Shown here piece after piece: positions 22,129 to 34,072 of a stretch of DNA of 64,000 nt. A program made the position numbers and the translations under genes. The notes under the pieces were generated by a model. The model was given only the letters and a program-made list of their open reading frames with translations, did no database searches and was not told where the DNA came from. Origin of the DNA: Ariolimax columbianus (Eukaryota; Mollusca; Gastropoda; Stylommatophora; Arionidae); contig JAVGWX010000004.1 in assembly GCA_036924085.1 (NCBI GenBank), forward strand, positions 43,294,793 to 43,358,792. Direction: 5' to 3'. How positions within the stretch are numbered: position 1 is the stretch's first letter; each line of letters begins with the position of its first letter.

Positions 22129-23300
22129 GAGGTGTGTTCAAATAGTATCCGATCTTTGAGCCAGACAAATACAATTACTCACTTGGAGGTTTGAAACCCT
22201 AATTCCCTTCAAAATACTTTTCTTTGAATTTCACACGCTTCAACCAGCGATCCGGCCATTGTTGGAAGTATTATCAGGAAGGACTTTTGGGAATGGAGTA
22301 CAGCTGGGTCGTCGCATTCTGCAAAATGTTTTCTTGTAAATCAAATCGGGTCCCTTTTAGCGGAATTTTCAGTTTCGGAAACAGCCACAAATCGTAAGGA
22401 GCCACGTCTGGAGAATAGGGAGCATGGCGAACCAGACGTCTGAATCAGGTGCGTCTGAATCAGTTGGGTGCCTTGCCATGATGGTCTGCAAAATCCCTGC
22501 TGTCCACAGGTCCAGCTGTTTGCGTCGATTATCATCACGAAGGCGACGGATGGCCTCTAGGTAGTGTTTTGACCTTGAAGTGCACACTTGTAATGCACAG
22601 CCTTACGCGAGTCAAAGAAAACGGTAAAAATGACTTTGACATTGCTGCGCACCTGCATCTTTTCGTTCTTGAGAGTGATGGATGTCTTCACTGTAGCTTG
22701 GTTTCCGGGTCGCAGCCATAAGTCTACAACACATTACCAGTTACCATAACGTCAATCGGGGTCGCGGTTTGCACAGTCCAGCATGTCCTGTGGGACTGTC
22801 AGACATAGTCGCTTCTGCTCCATCGTAAGCAGCTTCGGCATGAATTACCGGAACACTCTTCGCATAGTCAATTACTAGCTCAAAATGGAATGTACTAAAC
22901 CAACGCTTATATCCCTCCCCCCCCCCCACCCCCCCACCCCCACCCCATCATCTGGACGTTTTCGGACGGTGACACAACTGTTCGGTATGACCAAGGTCCG
23001 TACTTAGTGAATGATTTCATCATTTCCGCCTGCTGAGAACCAACGGGAACGTGCGCTGTGTGCGGCCATCTTTGTAGCAAATGAACCACTCCTTTATTTG
23101 TGTGATGCTCATAGCAATGTCACCGGAAGGTTGTTGATTCCTCCGAATGGTTTCCACTTGGGTATCGTCCAACTTTTGGCACAATTTGATGCAACACTGC
23201 TCATTTTTTTCCGTCATTTCATGGTGAATGAAAACCCGACGGGTGCTCACTACACCGTAACACTGAAAGACTGACCGCCAAAGACGGACGCAATTTACGG
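22129..23300 (-). pseudogene. Mariner (SETMAR-type) transposase relic
   Basis: On the minus strand, starting near 23,250: EKNEQCCIKLCQKLDDTQVE then ITQIKEWFICYKDGR, the N-terminal HTH of mariner transposases (IKFCVKLGxxxxET, then VFxWHxxFxxGR). Later EAIRRLRDDNRRKQLDLWTA matches the LRxxIRRKRPxLW segment before the HDNA motif, and further on LQENILQNATTQLYSIPKSP and YFQQWPDRWLKRVKFKEKYF match the C-terminal helices ending in YFEGD. The catalytic motifs are scrambled by frameshifts. A C homopolymer-rich run at 22,916-22,948 interrupts the middle. The left end GAGGTGTGTTCAAATAGTAT near 22,129 looks like a mariner terminal repeat; the right one was not identified. Confidence 0.75.
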
Positions 23301-23689
23301 ATGGGAAAAATTCACGAATGTGCGTGACGGTCCCTTATACTTCTCTGCCAAAAGAACAATATACATGTTTCATTTGTTTCCGCGGAATACAACTACGGTT
23401 GAATACATTTTGATTCCTCAGAAACAAGGTCATGCAAGATCAATTTAGAGTCTCGATATCATAAAGGTTTAATGTGCTATAACAGCTGGAAAAAGTAGAA
23501 GGAACGGAAAAACAAAATGTCAGACAAACAATATGTGAAACGAGGCTGGTGAAGAAATTATGGGGGTAAAGAGAACTGCAGCACATTAGCGAAGATAAAG
23601 GTATGAAAATTGAATAAAATAGAATTAACAACGTCTTTATACATATTTAGAAGACCGCAGAGTATGTATAAAACCAGCTTCTTTTATAT
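23301..23689. other. Intergenic, no gene recognised
   Basis: No motif or repeat seen. Confidence 0.5.
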
Positions 23690-23890
23690 TCACTTGATCT
23701 AAAAATAACTAGGGGCATCCAATCTATTCTTGAATGCTTTAATTGACCATGTCTCCACTATTTCCTGTGGCAATGCATTTCAAGCATTCATCACTCACCA
23801 ACTAGAAAAATATCTCCTGGTATCCGGGCCTTTCTTTAATTAAATAATTAAATTGTGGCTGTGTCCTCTTGTTCTTGTAGGTTGATTTAT
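23690..23890 (-). pseudogene. CR1/L2-like LINE, C-terminal relic
   Basis: The minus strand reads PDTRRYFFSSW, then VMNAWNALPQEIVETWSIKA, then FKNRLDAP. The order R-x-FF-S-x-R-V-V-N-x-W-N-x-LP-x-x-VV-x-A-x-S-x-x-x-FKNRLD is characteristic of the C-terminus of CR1- and L2-group non-LTR elements. Only this tail is left, with a stop in place of the R-V residues. Confidence 0.7.
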
Positions 23891-23999
23891 TTTAAAGAAA
23901 AAACTAACTTGTTTTAATCTAATTTATCCTTTCCGTTGATTTGAACTGCAGCATTACCATATATACCAGAGCCAAGACTGAGCAAATATATACTAGTCA

Positions 24000-25120
24000 A
24001 TAAAGAAGTTTGAAAGAGCATGATAAAAAGCAAGAGAAAATATAGTGACGAGTTGGCAAAAGCAGCAATAAAAACAGCAAAAAACTGAGGCAAAAGGAAA
24101 ACACGAAAGACCTGTATAGCAGAATGAAGAAACTCGCTTTCTTCTTTCTTTCTTTTGTACTACTGCCATTGCATCACTAGCCGGTGCTCTATTCGAACAA
24201 TAACCGGACTCTCAGCAAAGCCAATATCAAATCTGTAGCACGACAAGGGTGTGTGCTATTACCTTTGTTATTCATTAAATATGTAGACCAAATCTGTAAA
24301 ATAGCCAACCCAAATGAATGTAGCATCATTGGTGAACTCTTAAATGAACTTCATTTTGCTGACGATGAAGCAGGCATAGCAACTTCAGAGCTACAATTGC
24401 AGCAACAAATTGATCAATTAAATACATCATGTAAAGAATACAGCATGAAAATAATGTAGAAAAACAGAGGTCATGAAAATATCTAGAATAGCTGGAGACA
24501 TCAATATCGCCATTGAAAAACAGTAAATCAAATAGGCGAAAGATTTCACATACTTAGGGAGCACGTAATCAGCAAACGGAAGAATTACGGCGGAAATCCA
24601 ACAAAGATGCAATAAGGCAAACCAGATCATTGGACAATTAACTCCAATACTTAATTGCAAGCACTTAAACAATAACTACCAACAGAGCTTTGTTCAACAC
24701 GGTTTTCGTCCCAACACTATGCTATCAATGTAAAAACTGAACACATATCAAATGAACAACGCTACATCGTAACAACAGAAATGAAATGCCGGTGAAAAAT
24801 ATTGGGCATAACAAGGAGAGACAGGATCAGAAACGATGACATCAGGAGACTAGTGGGAACAATAGTAGTATTGGACTACATTAAAAGACAGCAGCTAAAA
24901 TAGTTTGGCCACGCAACAAGCCTACCACTACACAGAACCTCACAACAAACAATGCAATTTAGATTCAACGGCTTCAAAACCAAAGACAGACCACGAAAAA
25001 GGTGGCTTACAGAAATATGAGGCAGTAAATGCTGCTGTGCATGAGGCACACAGGCGGGCTCTTTTTAGAGATCTTTTCATAACCTGACACTGAAAGGCAT
25101 AACATAATAAGCGAAAAGAA
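24000..25120 (+). pseudogene. RTE-type LINE, RT core and C-terminus, broken
   Basis: On + in order: a linker ending NTKDLYSRMKKL (near 24,100); VARQGCVLLPLLFIKYVDQI with the R-Q-G-C motif; LLNELHFADDEAGIA, the catalytic FADD box (near 24,355); EVMKISRI and DFTYLGST, the thumb; a C-terminal KYWA/IRNDDIRRLVGT-like segment, LDYIKRQQLK-F-GHAT and a basic tail ending near 25,000. There are several frameshifts and stops, with an internal loss between about 24,110 and 24,180. The reverse transcriptase would copy the element RNA at a nicked target. Confidence 0.85.
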
Positions 25121-25249
25121 AGAAAACGAATAAAAGAAGCCATTGCCATACGGCGTCGCAGAGAGGTGGGATGCTTAGATTTCTTGTTATCGCCAAGTGG
25201 GAGGCTTGTGCTGTTGTTAGGTGTAACTTCCTGAGAGTGTCAGAGACAC

Positions 25250-25830
25250 CCTCGATCATTTGACGTCAAGCTCTTTATCTTGCTCGTGGACTGGAGACCT
25301 GCATATCATATACTATTGATGCATGCTGGTCATACTACATTCTGACTAAATGACCAAACCACTTGATTCGTTGAGAGTCAATGTAGGCACTGACTGGGTT
25401 TGTTGGGAGTCAATGTAGGTACTGACTGGGTTTGTTGAGAGTCAATGTAGGCACTGACTGGGTTTGTCTCCACTGTCTGCCTTAGCGCTGAGTTGCGTAT
25501 TCGGTCATGTATTGTCTTTCCGGCTGCACTTCTCACATAGGGCATGTAACAGCTCTGGATTTTACTCTTATTTTTTTCTAGGAATGATCAAGATTATCAC
25601 TGGTAACACAATGTAGAAATAAATAGTCCATTTATCAGCCTTCTCTTAGTTGAAACAAGCACTCGAGGGTGTATCAAAATCGACGCAATTTGATAGTGAA
25701 CACTGTTCGCCTTCTGAATTCTACATGCAATCTCTCTGTCCACTCCGCCCTCATCGAACATGCAATCTAAGTATTTGAATTCCCGTACTTGATTGATATC
25801 AATATCACTGTTGTGGTAATTTATCAAACC
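25250..25830 (-). pseudogene. RTE-type LINE, thumb/C-terminal relic
   Basis: The minus strand reads DINQVREFKYLDCMFDEGGV, DREIACRIQKANSVHYQIAS and TKRRLINGLFISTLCYQ, the thumb and connection of RTE-type RTs (family: EFKYLGCxFxExGxxDxEIxxRIxKAN, then IYIPTLCYQ). After a break it continues AAGKTIHDRIRNSALRQTVE, then NPVSAYIDSQ, and after a 32-bp triplication RIKWFGHLVRM. It lies tail to tail with the + strand LINE at 24,000-25,120. Confidence 0.85.
25370..25465. repeat. 32-bp triplication inside a LINE ORF
   Basis: Three contiguous units start at 25,370, 25,402 and 25,434, each GTTGAGAGTCAATGTAGGCA plus CTGACTGGGTTT, with one or two substitutions. The unit covers the codons for NPVSAYIDSQ on the minus strand. 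As 32 is not a multiple of three it shifts the frame. Confidence 0.95.
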
Positions 25831-25839
25831 AGATCCCGT

Positions 25840-26734
25840 GTAGATAAGATTACAAATAGAAACTCACAGGAAGATATAATCAAGTAAATGGTTTTATTAA
25901 AGTTTCGGTTTGAAAATTGCTGAACGATTCAAATGAGCATATGTAGAGATGGGCAGAAGATTTTATGGAAAAGGGAAAATGTTTAATCGAAACGACTTTA
26001 ACTGGGCATCGCCAAATATGATCAACCTCTTGCATTGCTGAAATGGCCGCCTCCTGAGCACGATTTTCCAAAATTTACTACTGACTTCGTCAGGAACCAA
26101 TTTACATGCGGTTCGACTGGAGGAAGCTGCAATATCATTGTAAAAAACTAAAGACACCCACCCCCCCCTTTTTTTTTCTAGACATTCAGTCGATAGAATT
26201 GGACCTACAAATTAATTGTGAGAAACTAGCCAAAAAATATGTCAAGAAAGCAATTTTGTTGCTGAACGTTGGTGAAGAACTGACACACCACCCATATAGT
26301 ATCTCTGTAGAAGCTATTAAAGCAGACATTCCCACTTCATGAGAGATACTTTACAAATTGCTTGGTAAAGTTTGAGGAAGACAAGATATAACCAGAAGAC
26401 TAGAAAGAAGGCTATGCAGTCATGTTGACGAAGAAGGGGAATCTGTATTAGTGTACGCATTGTATGGGAATGTTATATTCTGATCCTGAGAAGATATTGA
26501 ACAGAAACATGTTAGAGAATTTGTAAAACAGATCCAGTGAAGATAAAGTAACTACACTGTAGTTAATAGTTTAACAAATTACGGATTGGAACTCACGTTT
26601 TAACGGATATATGGATTAAGAAACGACATTTGACAGTTTAGATAGGGAATCACCGAGAAAGAGAATCACTTTAGAAGTTATCCAGTCACTAACTGAGGAT
26701 TGCTCTCGAAGTTCACTAACATAATTAAGAAAAC
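25840..26734. other. Intergenic, no gene recognised
   Basis: The frame at 26,106-26,342 has a lysine/glutamate-rich coil-like C-terminal half, but I recognise no family. Around it are short pyrimidine and purine runs (26,160-26,180). Confidence 0.45.
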
Positions 26735-26975
26735 CCATGGGTTTGACACAGCTCAGAACCCGAAGGTGCTAGGTTCCCTTCCACAACACAGCACCGGCCG
26801 TTACTCCAGGGAAGCAAACCCTTACAAAATGTAGGAGGAAGCAGACCCTTACATACAATGCATGCCGAAGTCGGATGCACCGGGCCAACAGGCGCAAAAT
26901 AAAAACATAGTGCAACTCATACCGCCTTGTGGAATAGAGAAATAAGGCGACGCAAAAAAAATAAATAAATAAAAC
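26735..26975 (+). repeat. SINE family B, copy 1
   Basis: Parallels 27,375-27,640: head relic GACACAGCTCAGAACCCGAA and GGTGCTAGGTTCCCTTCC (eroded B-box region), then GGCCGTTACTCCAGGGAAGC, AAACCCTTACAAAATGTAGG, GCCGAAGTCGGATGCACCGG, GGCGCAAAATAAAAAC, and an A-rich AAATAAATAAATAAA tail. Non-coding. Two copies in the same orientation 640 bases apart. Confidence 0.85.
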
Positions 26976-27201
26976 CCATGAAAATAAGTTGTAAAGTTCT
27001 ACTTGATGGAAAGCTTTCTGAATTCTTTGAGACAAGAACTGGTAGTACAAGAATTATTTCTTATCACACATTTCTTACTTCTGCTGGCTATTGACTGGAT
27101 TATCAGGAACACAACTTCACCAGACGAAAATAAAATAAAATTACATTTTACAATACGATCTGATGATCTGGATTTTGTTTCATGATCATGTAGTAAGTCG
27201 C

Positions 27202-27300
27202 ATGTTCCTTTTACAGAACGTAGCTTCTTACAACAACCACCTATTTGGCTGTTATAAGTTTCTTGGCAAGTGTGCAGTACGGTAGGTTGCCATTACTTTC
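27202..27300 (+). repeat. Dispersed repeat H, copy 2
   Basis: Shares GCATGTTCCTTTTACAGAAC, TATTTGGCTGTTATAA and TTGCCATTACTTTC with 3,287-3,400. It lies just upstream of a SINE B copy. Confidence 0.45.
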
Positions 27301-27374
27301 CATACGTGGAGGAGCATTCGCCGAGAAAAAACCCAGTGTCTGCCAAACTGGACACAAGTTCGAATCGAACCCGG

Positions 27375-27640
27375 AACAGGGGGCGGCGTTGCCTAGTGTT
27401 AAGTGATACGGCTCACAACCAGGACGTGCTGGATTCGATCCCCATCACAGCACGGGCCGTTACCCCGGGGAAGCAAACCCTTAGAAAATGCAGGAGGAAG
27501 CAGGCCCTTACAAAAAAGGCATGCTGAAGTCGGATGCACTGAGAAGACAGGCGCAAAATAAAAACCACAGTGCAACGCACAAGGCCTTGTGGATAAGAAT
27601 AATAAAGCGAACGCAAAAAAAAAAAGAAAAACAACCCGGA
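27375..27640 (+). repeat. SINE family B, copy 2 (tRNA-derived head)
   Basis: The head carries an A-box-like TTGCCTAGTGTTAAGTG near 27,388 and a B-box-like GGATTCGATCC near 27,431, about 40 bases apart. The body has GGCCGTTACCCCGGGGAAGC, GCTGAAGTCGGATGCACTGA, AACCACAGTGCAACGC and CTTGTGGATAAGAATAATAA, and the tail is A-rich at 27,617-27,632. The tRNA-like promoter marks it as a SINE that needs LINE enzymes for mobility. The open minus-strand frames at 27,399-27,705 are chance. Confidence 0.88.
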
Positions 27641-27859
27641 ACGTTGGGATTGTGAGAACCGAGCCAAGCAGGCTCGTCATGATCATGACTAGATGAAACA
27701 TACAATAATTATACTTATCGATTGGTCACACAAAATGGTCTTAGAATACACAGAGAAAAAAACCCAAAGAAAAAAAAACTAAGAATAAGAGAAAAAAAGC
27801 ATATAACAACAATAGGATTGCACTGGAAGACACATTACCTAGAAATGTTATTGCTGCTG

Positions 27860-28125
27860 AATGAGTAGACTTACTTTTTTTTTGCATCCTGAAAAGGACG
27901 TTAAATGGCAATTTTTTGTAGCTTTCCTCACATCCTGAGAGTGCTGATTAAGATAGACCAGAGTCCTCCAGTCGGTTGTGCTAAGCTTGGTTTCATCTGC
28001 GTGTAGCTCACTACTATGGGGATTACTTCAATTCCTCACTTCGTTAGCCAGGCTTCCAGAAAAAAGCCCGTTTCCAGGGAGGTCTACTGGGAAGTCTTGG
28101 CCAGTATATTTTGCCAGAGATGGAA
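27860..28125 (+). repeat. Dispersed repeat C, copy 2
   Basis: Shares CATCCTGAAAAGGACGTTAA, GTAGCTTTCCTCACATCC, GAGTCCTCCAGTCGGTTG, CACTTCGTTAGCCAGGCT, CCCGTTTCCAGGGAGG and GTCTTGGCCAGTATATTTTG with the copy at 33,495-33,855. A fragment absent from copy 1 (GCGTGTAGCTCACTACTATG) also occurs at 58,055. Confidence 0.82.
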
Positions 28126-29639
28126 TCATTCCTCTATCTTGATATCGATATAGACAAAATTGAAGGTACATAAACATCTCAAAATAATACAAAAAGGCAA
28201 GAGGGGCTTTCGTTGATTTGTGGGAATTTGTAGAATTGGATCTAAATTAATTCCCCCACAAAAATACAAATCGTCAATTCCAATGTTAAGTCCGTCTTAT
28301 TGTATGGTTGTTAACACGAGTAACAACGAAAACTACAACGAAAAATGTTAAGGCTTTCATTAATGGACGTCTGCACAGAATGGACGGAATAAAATGGTAT
28401 AATCAGTTCAGTTGCCCTTCCACTTATGCTGGTCTGACTCCGTGGGGAGCTCAGGTCATCGTTCTTGGCTCAAGTGTGTTGGTCACTTTAAGCCCGTGAA
28501 GTTTGTATCATCTATCCGTATACTACGGGATCTTCCTCGTGCCCTGTAGGAAAACATATTGCGTTATAAGCAGGATACTAGTAGTCTATCAGGGTGCATT
28601 CTCATGAGATGACTGAAGTAACGTGTGTTCTGTATTGGATGCATTCAACACAAAGGATAGTTTCCCATATATTTATAATGTCTTATTCGGATGATAAATT
28701 TGGGAGTGGCTAGGGGAGAGGGAAGAAAGCGTGTTCTGTCTGGAAAGATCAGAAAAACACGAAATCAACACCTTACACGGACTTGAGTATATATACGCTT
28801 TGCTGGCTGCTAGGACGGAGAACGGAGCACTTATGAGAATGTCCACCGCGTGATGATGTTGGTTTATAGAATCAATGTCGGCATCGATGTCATTTCTTAT
28901 ATATTTAATTTCCCAAGTTGTTATTTTCCTCTTCAGCATTTAATAAATATCAAGTCTGACACTTGGCGTACAAAGTTAGTATACATGTATCAAATCACTC
29001 TTTATCAGTTATTTAGTTGGCAAGATGATGTATGGGTTTTTAAGCAGTAGCGACAATTGATAAGATTCAGCGGACGCTCTCTGACATCGTGATACTATTT
29101 CTCTTTCAAATCTTCCTGAGAAAATACTCACACCGTATTTGAACTTCCAGTCCTGCTAAGTACGACATTGGTTACGCGAATAGTCAGTGAATCTTCTGTT
29201 CTGCTGATCTTTATAGACATTTTCTTTGATTCGCTCATTTTCTTATTATATCTTTCACAGGTTGTATCGCGTGCATTCATGTGATGCTACATTCACACTT
29301 CGTCGTATTATTTGAGTCTATAATCGTCGGCAAGGAATAGTTCACGCAATAATAACTGGATTACTGGTAAAGTGATGGCATACTGTAAGGAAGTAACGCG
29401 TAAGATACACGCAAGAAATAACATCATCCGAAAACTGACAGGCACGACAAGGGGAGTAGGATCATCAGTTATCAGGACAACGACACTTTCCCTGTGATTT
29501 TTCCTTAGTTGAATTCACCGCACTAGTCTGGTACATTCTGTTAATGCAAAACTAGTTGACTCAACAATACATGACGCGGGCAAGATAGTGTCAGGGTCCC
29601 TATAACCCACCCTCATCGATAATATTTGCTCCATAATTG
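28126..29639. other. Intergenic, no gene recognised
   Basis: The short frames at 28,308-28,499 and 28,673-29,050 overlap on opposite strands and look random. No tandem or inverted structure stood out. Confidence 0.5.
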
Positions 29640-30135
29640 GCATAGGGATTGAAAGAAGCGTCATAGCAGAAATTGAACGAGAAAAACAGGAACACGACTC
29701 AAGGCACCAAGTTTGGACACCAGATACAGAGCAAAAGACTCAAATCCAGACAGCTTCCTAAAATCAACAATGCCGATACAGTTAAGCCCAGAAAGTCGCG
29801 GTATCGAGAGATGGCACGAATTGATCCAGGCCCCAGAGATCGAACTTCGGGGGAGGAACCTGGCCCCGAACATCATCTGCCATACACAGCATGGCAGTCC
29901 CTAAACAGATTCCGAATTGGTGTATCACGGTTCAAAAAACACATGAAGAGATGGCAATGATCACACATGTGACTGTGGGGCAAGACAGGGCCTAGACCAC
30001 CTGATAACCTACCCAAACCTCCAGGAAACACGCAATAGGTGCAACATGCAGGAGGCAAATGACAAGACAATCCATATCGCTGAATACTGGATGAATGATG
30101 TATGACGTGGTGCTTGGACACGGAAAGTAAGTAAG
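29640..30135 (+). pseudogene. LINE family 2, C-terminal fragment (longer copy)
   Basis: The + frame reads GIERSVIAEIEREKQEHDSR, later LPYTAWQSLNRFRIGVSRFK, KHMKRW, then after a frameshift HTCDCGARQGLDHLITYPNL, QETRNRC and EANDKTIHIAEYWMND. The PW-x-x-W-x-x-LNRLR-x-G-V segment followed by a C-x-C-G...H-L...C-P cysteine/histidine motif is a common LINE C-terminus. It ends in an AAGTAAGTAAGT-type tail at 30,125. A second, shorter copy is at 15,660-15,895. There is no RT core. Confidence 0.78.
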
Positions 30136-30139
30136 TACT

Positions 30140-30404
30140 GAGTTATTGCATCAAATTGCTTAAAATGCTACACAAGGGTGTACAACTTGTATAGCGATTA
30201 GAGCGATATCACTTTCGCATACATGAAATCAGTTTCGTAACCTAGTCGATATAAGCTTACATTTAAGTATCTGTTGTTGTTGAGTTGAGTAAACGAAGTA
30301 TCGTTGGTTACCATGGCGCTACTTACTTCACGAATCGAGACAGTGTACCAGACTCCTGGCTGTAGTGCAGAAAGATGCTCCACAATAAACTGATCTGTAT
30401 GGGG
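30140..30404. other. Intergenic, nothing recognised
   Basis: No family resemblance in either strand. Confidence 0.45.
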
Positions 30405-30535
30405 ATAACTGTGTAGACCACTGCCTCATTAGCCCTACTGATGTGAGGCAAAGGTTTCCAGGAAACCCAACGCTAACGATAGGTGATGTGTTGACCAGTA
30501 TGTTTCACCTGACCTTAACTTTAGTCGTCGATTTC
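30405..30535 (+). repeat. Dispersed repeat C, 3' fragment
   Basis: Carries degraded versions of CTCATTAGCC, GGTTTCCAGGAAA, GACCAGTATGTTTCACCTGA and CTTTAGTCG in the order of the 3' third of repeat C (compare 33,705-33,850). Confidence 0.55.
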
Positions 30536-31154
30536 CTTGCCCATTTGTAAAAATTGGGAGGAAATCTGACCCTCTTCAGAAGACAAGACATACATAATTG
30601 GAACGGGTTGTCCTACATCATGAAGTGGAATATTTACCATAATATACTCTTCATTAATTCTTCCCCTACTCTTAGTACCAAACTCCTTTGGGATTTTCCC
30701 ACATTTTACGTAGTGGAACCACAAATGTAACATTTAATGAGACAATTCTAGGCAGATAATTGTAGCACTTACGCTGATGTGGTCCTAAATTATTTATTTG
30801 AAATATGAATAGAAAACCATTTCTCTATTGCTCTGAACTCGTTTTTCTGTTTACCAAATGTTTCTTCGTGCGCGAAGTGTTATATTTTGTTAAAATCACA
30901 GTTATCAAATTAACTTAGAACACACCATCAGTGCGTCAATTCGGCCTTTCTTTCCATTGATAAAGAACGTGCGATGTTGTTGTTGTGGTAGTGATTCGTA
31001 ATGAATTAATTGACACTTGACTTTTCTTGGTGGCTGGTTACAGTGGTTCTTCGTGCAGCCCTTGAAACATGAAAAATGTCTGATAGAACAGACTTTATTG
31101 GACCAGACACCCACATGTGCTTGGTCCTTTTCATTGCTGAAAGGGCTGACGATA
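30536..31154. other. Intergenic, no gene recognised
   Basis: Overlapping short frames only (30,521-30,733 and 30,905-31,229). Confidence 0.45.
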
Positions 31155-31320
31155 GAGCACACATTCTGTAGCTGCCGCGGGGCCTCCGACTTTGTTATCT
31201 ACCCATTTACAGTTGGGTCGACTGAGTGAAGCGGTCATAACATAATGAAAGCCACAACATGTCTGGTCTATCAAACCGTGTGCGACATGATTTGAACCTC
31301 GTCGGTTAGAATTGTAAACA
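31155..31320 (-). repeat. tRNA-like SINE, minus strand
   Basis: On the minus strand a B-box GGTTCAAATC (fits GWTCRANNC) lies near 31,300. Downstream lies the reverse complement of CCCATTTACAGTTGGGTCGACT, a phrase I know from a common metazoan SINE type with a CCCATTTACAxCTGGGTGGA tail. The short phrase GAAGCGGTCATnACATAATG recurs at 32,438. The A-box is not clear, so this is tentative. Confidence 0.45.
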
Positions 31321-33494
31321 AAAACTGACAACGCCCCCAGGCCACACAAACCTCCCGGACGTACTAGAAACAGTAGACGGGACTATCCTGACTAAGGTGT
31401 AATATCATGCTCCTCAGTAAGCTCACCTTTATTGGGATAACATTGAAGGAGTGGCCTGTGAGATTTATAGGGTTGAGAAATATTGGCCGCTTGCTCGAGC
31501 AGTCGCAGTAGAGTGTACAAGGTAGGTTTCTATTTTACGCCTGAGAGAAACAACAAAAAAACAACAACTGCCTAAGGTTCTGAACCTGTGTTCTCTTGAT
31601 CGAGTGACATATATTCTAAACGCTTGGCCAACAGATTCTAGTTCATCTTACTAAAATGTCTTATTGTGAACAGTGACTGTCTTCGCCAGATAAGTATTGA
31701 GTTTGTTGTCTCAACGGTTTGACTTCTACATCCGTGAAACACGAATACTCTTTATTTCCTTTATTCTGTTGAGGGCGTTCTGCATTTTCCCAGGGACCAG
31801 AATTGGATCGAATGCTGGATGAATTGAATTGATAGCGATAGACGGCACGGGGGTGGTACTAGTGGGGGGAAGAATATGTCCACCGTAAACTTTCAAGCAT
31901 TTTGTAAAAGCGACTAACGTAGATTGTGCATGGGATTAGCAACATCATCACGTAAAATTATTGAAACGGCCACTGTAGGATACTTGAATTCAGTCTTCCT
32001 GTAGTGAGGAGAACTGATGGTCGTGTGTTCACACGGGGCGGGAAGGCGAAATAAATTAAGCTGCAGGGTGGATAACCTTGATCAGGGTTTCACTTAAAGC
32101 TGTAACATATTTACTGAGTTTTGTTAGATGGCATTACTGCCATATTTCTTTCTTAAAAAAATAAGATTTTCAAACGTTTGCTAAAGATGTATCCCAACTA
32201 TTCCATAGAAGTAGATCAACAAAGTTAACAGCTAAAGTTGGTATAACATTCTATGACTCACGATACTAAAAAGACAGGAACTTTCGCTGCGCTTTGAAGC
32301 AGAAGGTGATGGTTTCATAGCAGGAATTATTACTGGAGATAAAAACCTTGGTTCACTGCAGCGAGTCTGAAATGTTTATAGGCTTCATTCCTTTTCTGCT
32401 AAAATACCAGATAACAGAATGCACGTCAATAGCTGGGTGAAGCGGTCATTACATAATGGTAGTAGTTGTTGTTGTTGTCAATAGTGGGGTGGCTATTTTT
32501 TTAACGGAAATTATGACTTCATGATGTTCGTCTGCACCGTGATGACACGTGCAGGACACTCTTCGAATCCATAGCAACCATTCTAACAAGTTACAATATA
32601 AAGGCATGGTTTTTCTCTTTTCCTTCCCACATTTGTTTCATTTGAAAACGCCCTAGAATTTCAGGTAACTAAAGGAAATATTTGACTTCCTTTGGCAGTC
32701 CAAGTTGGATCTTACATTCATTGATGAAGACCTTAACAAGATGAAACGTTAGTACTTGTCAATTACTGTCCTTTCCTCTACTACATTATAACGTTTTATG
32801 TGTGTTTTTTCAGTCACCAGTGGTATTCCGTTTTACTGTAATCCATAATAAATTCACCTCGATAAAAGAGTGTCTGACTGTTTAATTTCTGAAGTGTCCA
32901 TTAATTAATCTTGTTACAACCACGTTCCTGACTCCATCTTGACATACTGTAAAGATCGAACTGCTAAATGATTACTCAGACAACTCGACGAGACACGAGA
33001 GTGTCACAGTTACATTAATTAAAAGCGAACACGCCAACTTCTATTAGCGAAACTGTTCACTACGCCTAATCTGAGAGAAGAGACTCTCTGTGAAGTATAT
33101 ACAGTGAGAATAAGATATCAGATGTTAATTTGTTCATTTTAAGTGCGATGAACAAGGAAGTTAAAGATACAATGCAATAATTTCAACAGCGAAGATTATA
33201 ATTTGCTCTAGTGAAGTGAAGTATTTCAACTCTAAACGAGGTTAAAGGGAGTAGTAATAGTAGTAGTAGCCTATTCTCAGTCATGTCTGACTATAGGTTG
33301 ATGCGACCTTGGAGTAGCAACTCTCTACTGAGTTTTTGGTTTCTATTTTTCTTTCGGCGTTGTCTCTTGATTTTCTTTGTTGCATGAGCTTATTTTCGCC
33401 CAGTCATCAGGTTACATCTCCATTTGGATTGGTTTGTAGCTATGTCTTATCAAGATGTTAGATCCATATCCAAAGCCTTCATGTAATAAACTTA
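31321..33494. other. Intergenic, no gene recognised
   Basis: About 2.2 kb without coding signature. A GTT run lies near 32,462-32,478 and a GTA run at 33,250-33,270. A short phrase around 31,915 (GTGCATGGGATTAGCAACAT) recurs in similar form at 56,538, so small dispersed repeat remnants are present. Confidence 0.5.
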
Positions 33495-33855
33495 AGGGTA
33501 GTAGTTGTTGTTTCGAATGTCCACAATGAATAGGTCTACTCTTTTGTGCGCTCTGAAAAGGACGTTGAGTGGCGGGTTGCAGTAGCTTTTCTCACATCCC
33601 GAGCGTGCTGATGAAGATGGGCCGGGGTCATCCAGGCGGTTATGGTATGCTTGACCGCATCTTCACGTCGCTCTCTGCTACAGGAATCACGTCGATCCCT
33701 GACCCAGTTAGCCAGGCTGCCATGAAAACAGCCCGTTTCCTGAGAGGGCTACTAGGAAGCCGAAGTGAGGGTCTTGGCCAGTATATTTTACCTGATCCTG
33801 ACTGATATATCTGATCAGTATATTGTGCCTGACCAGACGTTAGTCTTCATCAACA
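33495..33855 (+). repeat. Dispersed repeat C, copy 3 (most complete)
   Basis: Runs from GTAGTTGTTGTTTCGAATGT through CTGAAAAGGACGTTGAGTGG, CATCCAGGCGGTTATGG, CCAGTTAGCCAGGCTGCC, CCCGTTTCCTGAGAGGG and GTCTTGGCCAGTATATTTTA to GACCAGACGTTAGTCTTCAT. An open + frame (33,569-33,805) is not shared by other copies and is probably chance. No terminal inverted repeat, poly-A tail or Pol III box was recognised, so its class is unknown. Confidence 0.85.
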
Positions 33856-34007
33856 CTTAAGGGTAGTAAACACCAATAATGGCTTGTTTAATGTTACATG
33901 CAATGTAACAACAGAATTATAGGCTATTTTTGTGTGTTCATCGGAGGTAAAATATAAACATAATCTACACACTGCTTGGTGATTGTAAGACTAGCGACCT
34001 TCATACT

Positions 34008-34013
<6 letters not shown>

Positions 34014-34068
<55 letters not shown>
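34014..34068. repeat. (TA)n microsatellite
   Basis: A pure TA run of about 55 bases. Confidence 0.98.

Positions 34069-34072
<4 letters not shown>

Noticed and set aside
22129..23460. A clean mariner insertion into the RTE endonuclease fragment at 22,128
   Set aside because: I could not find the right terminal repeat or a continuation of the endonuclease on the far side, so interruption remains only a possibility.
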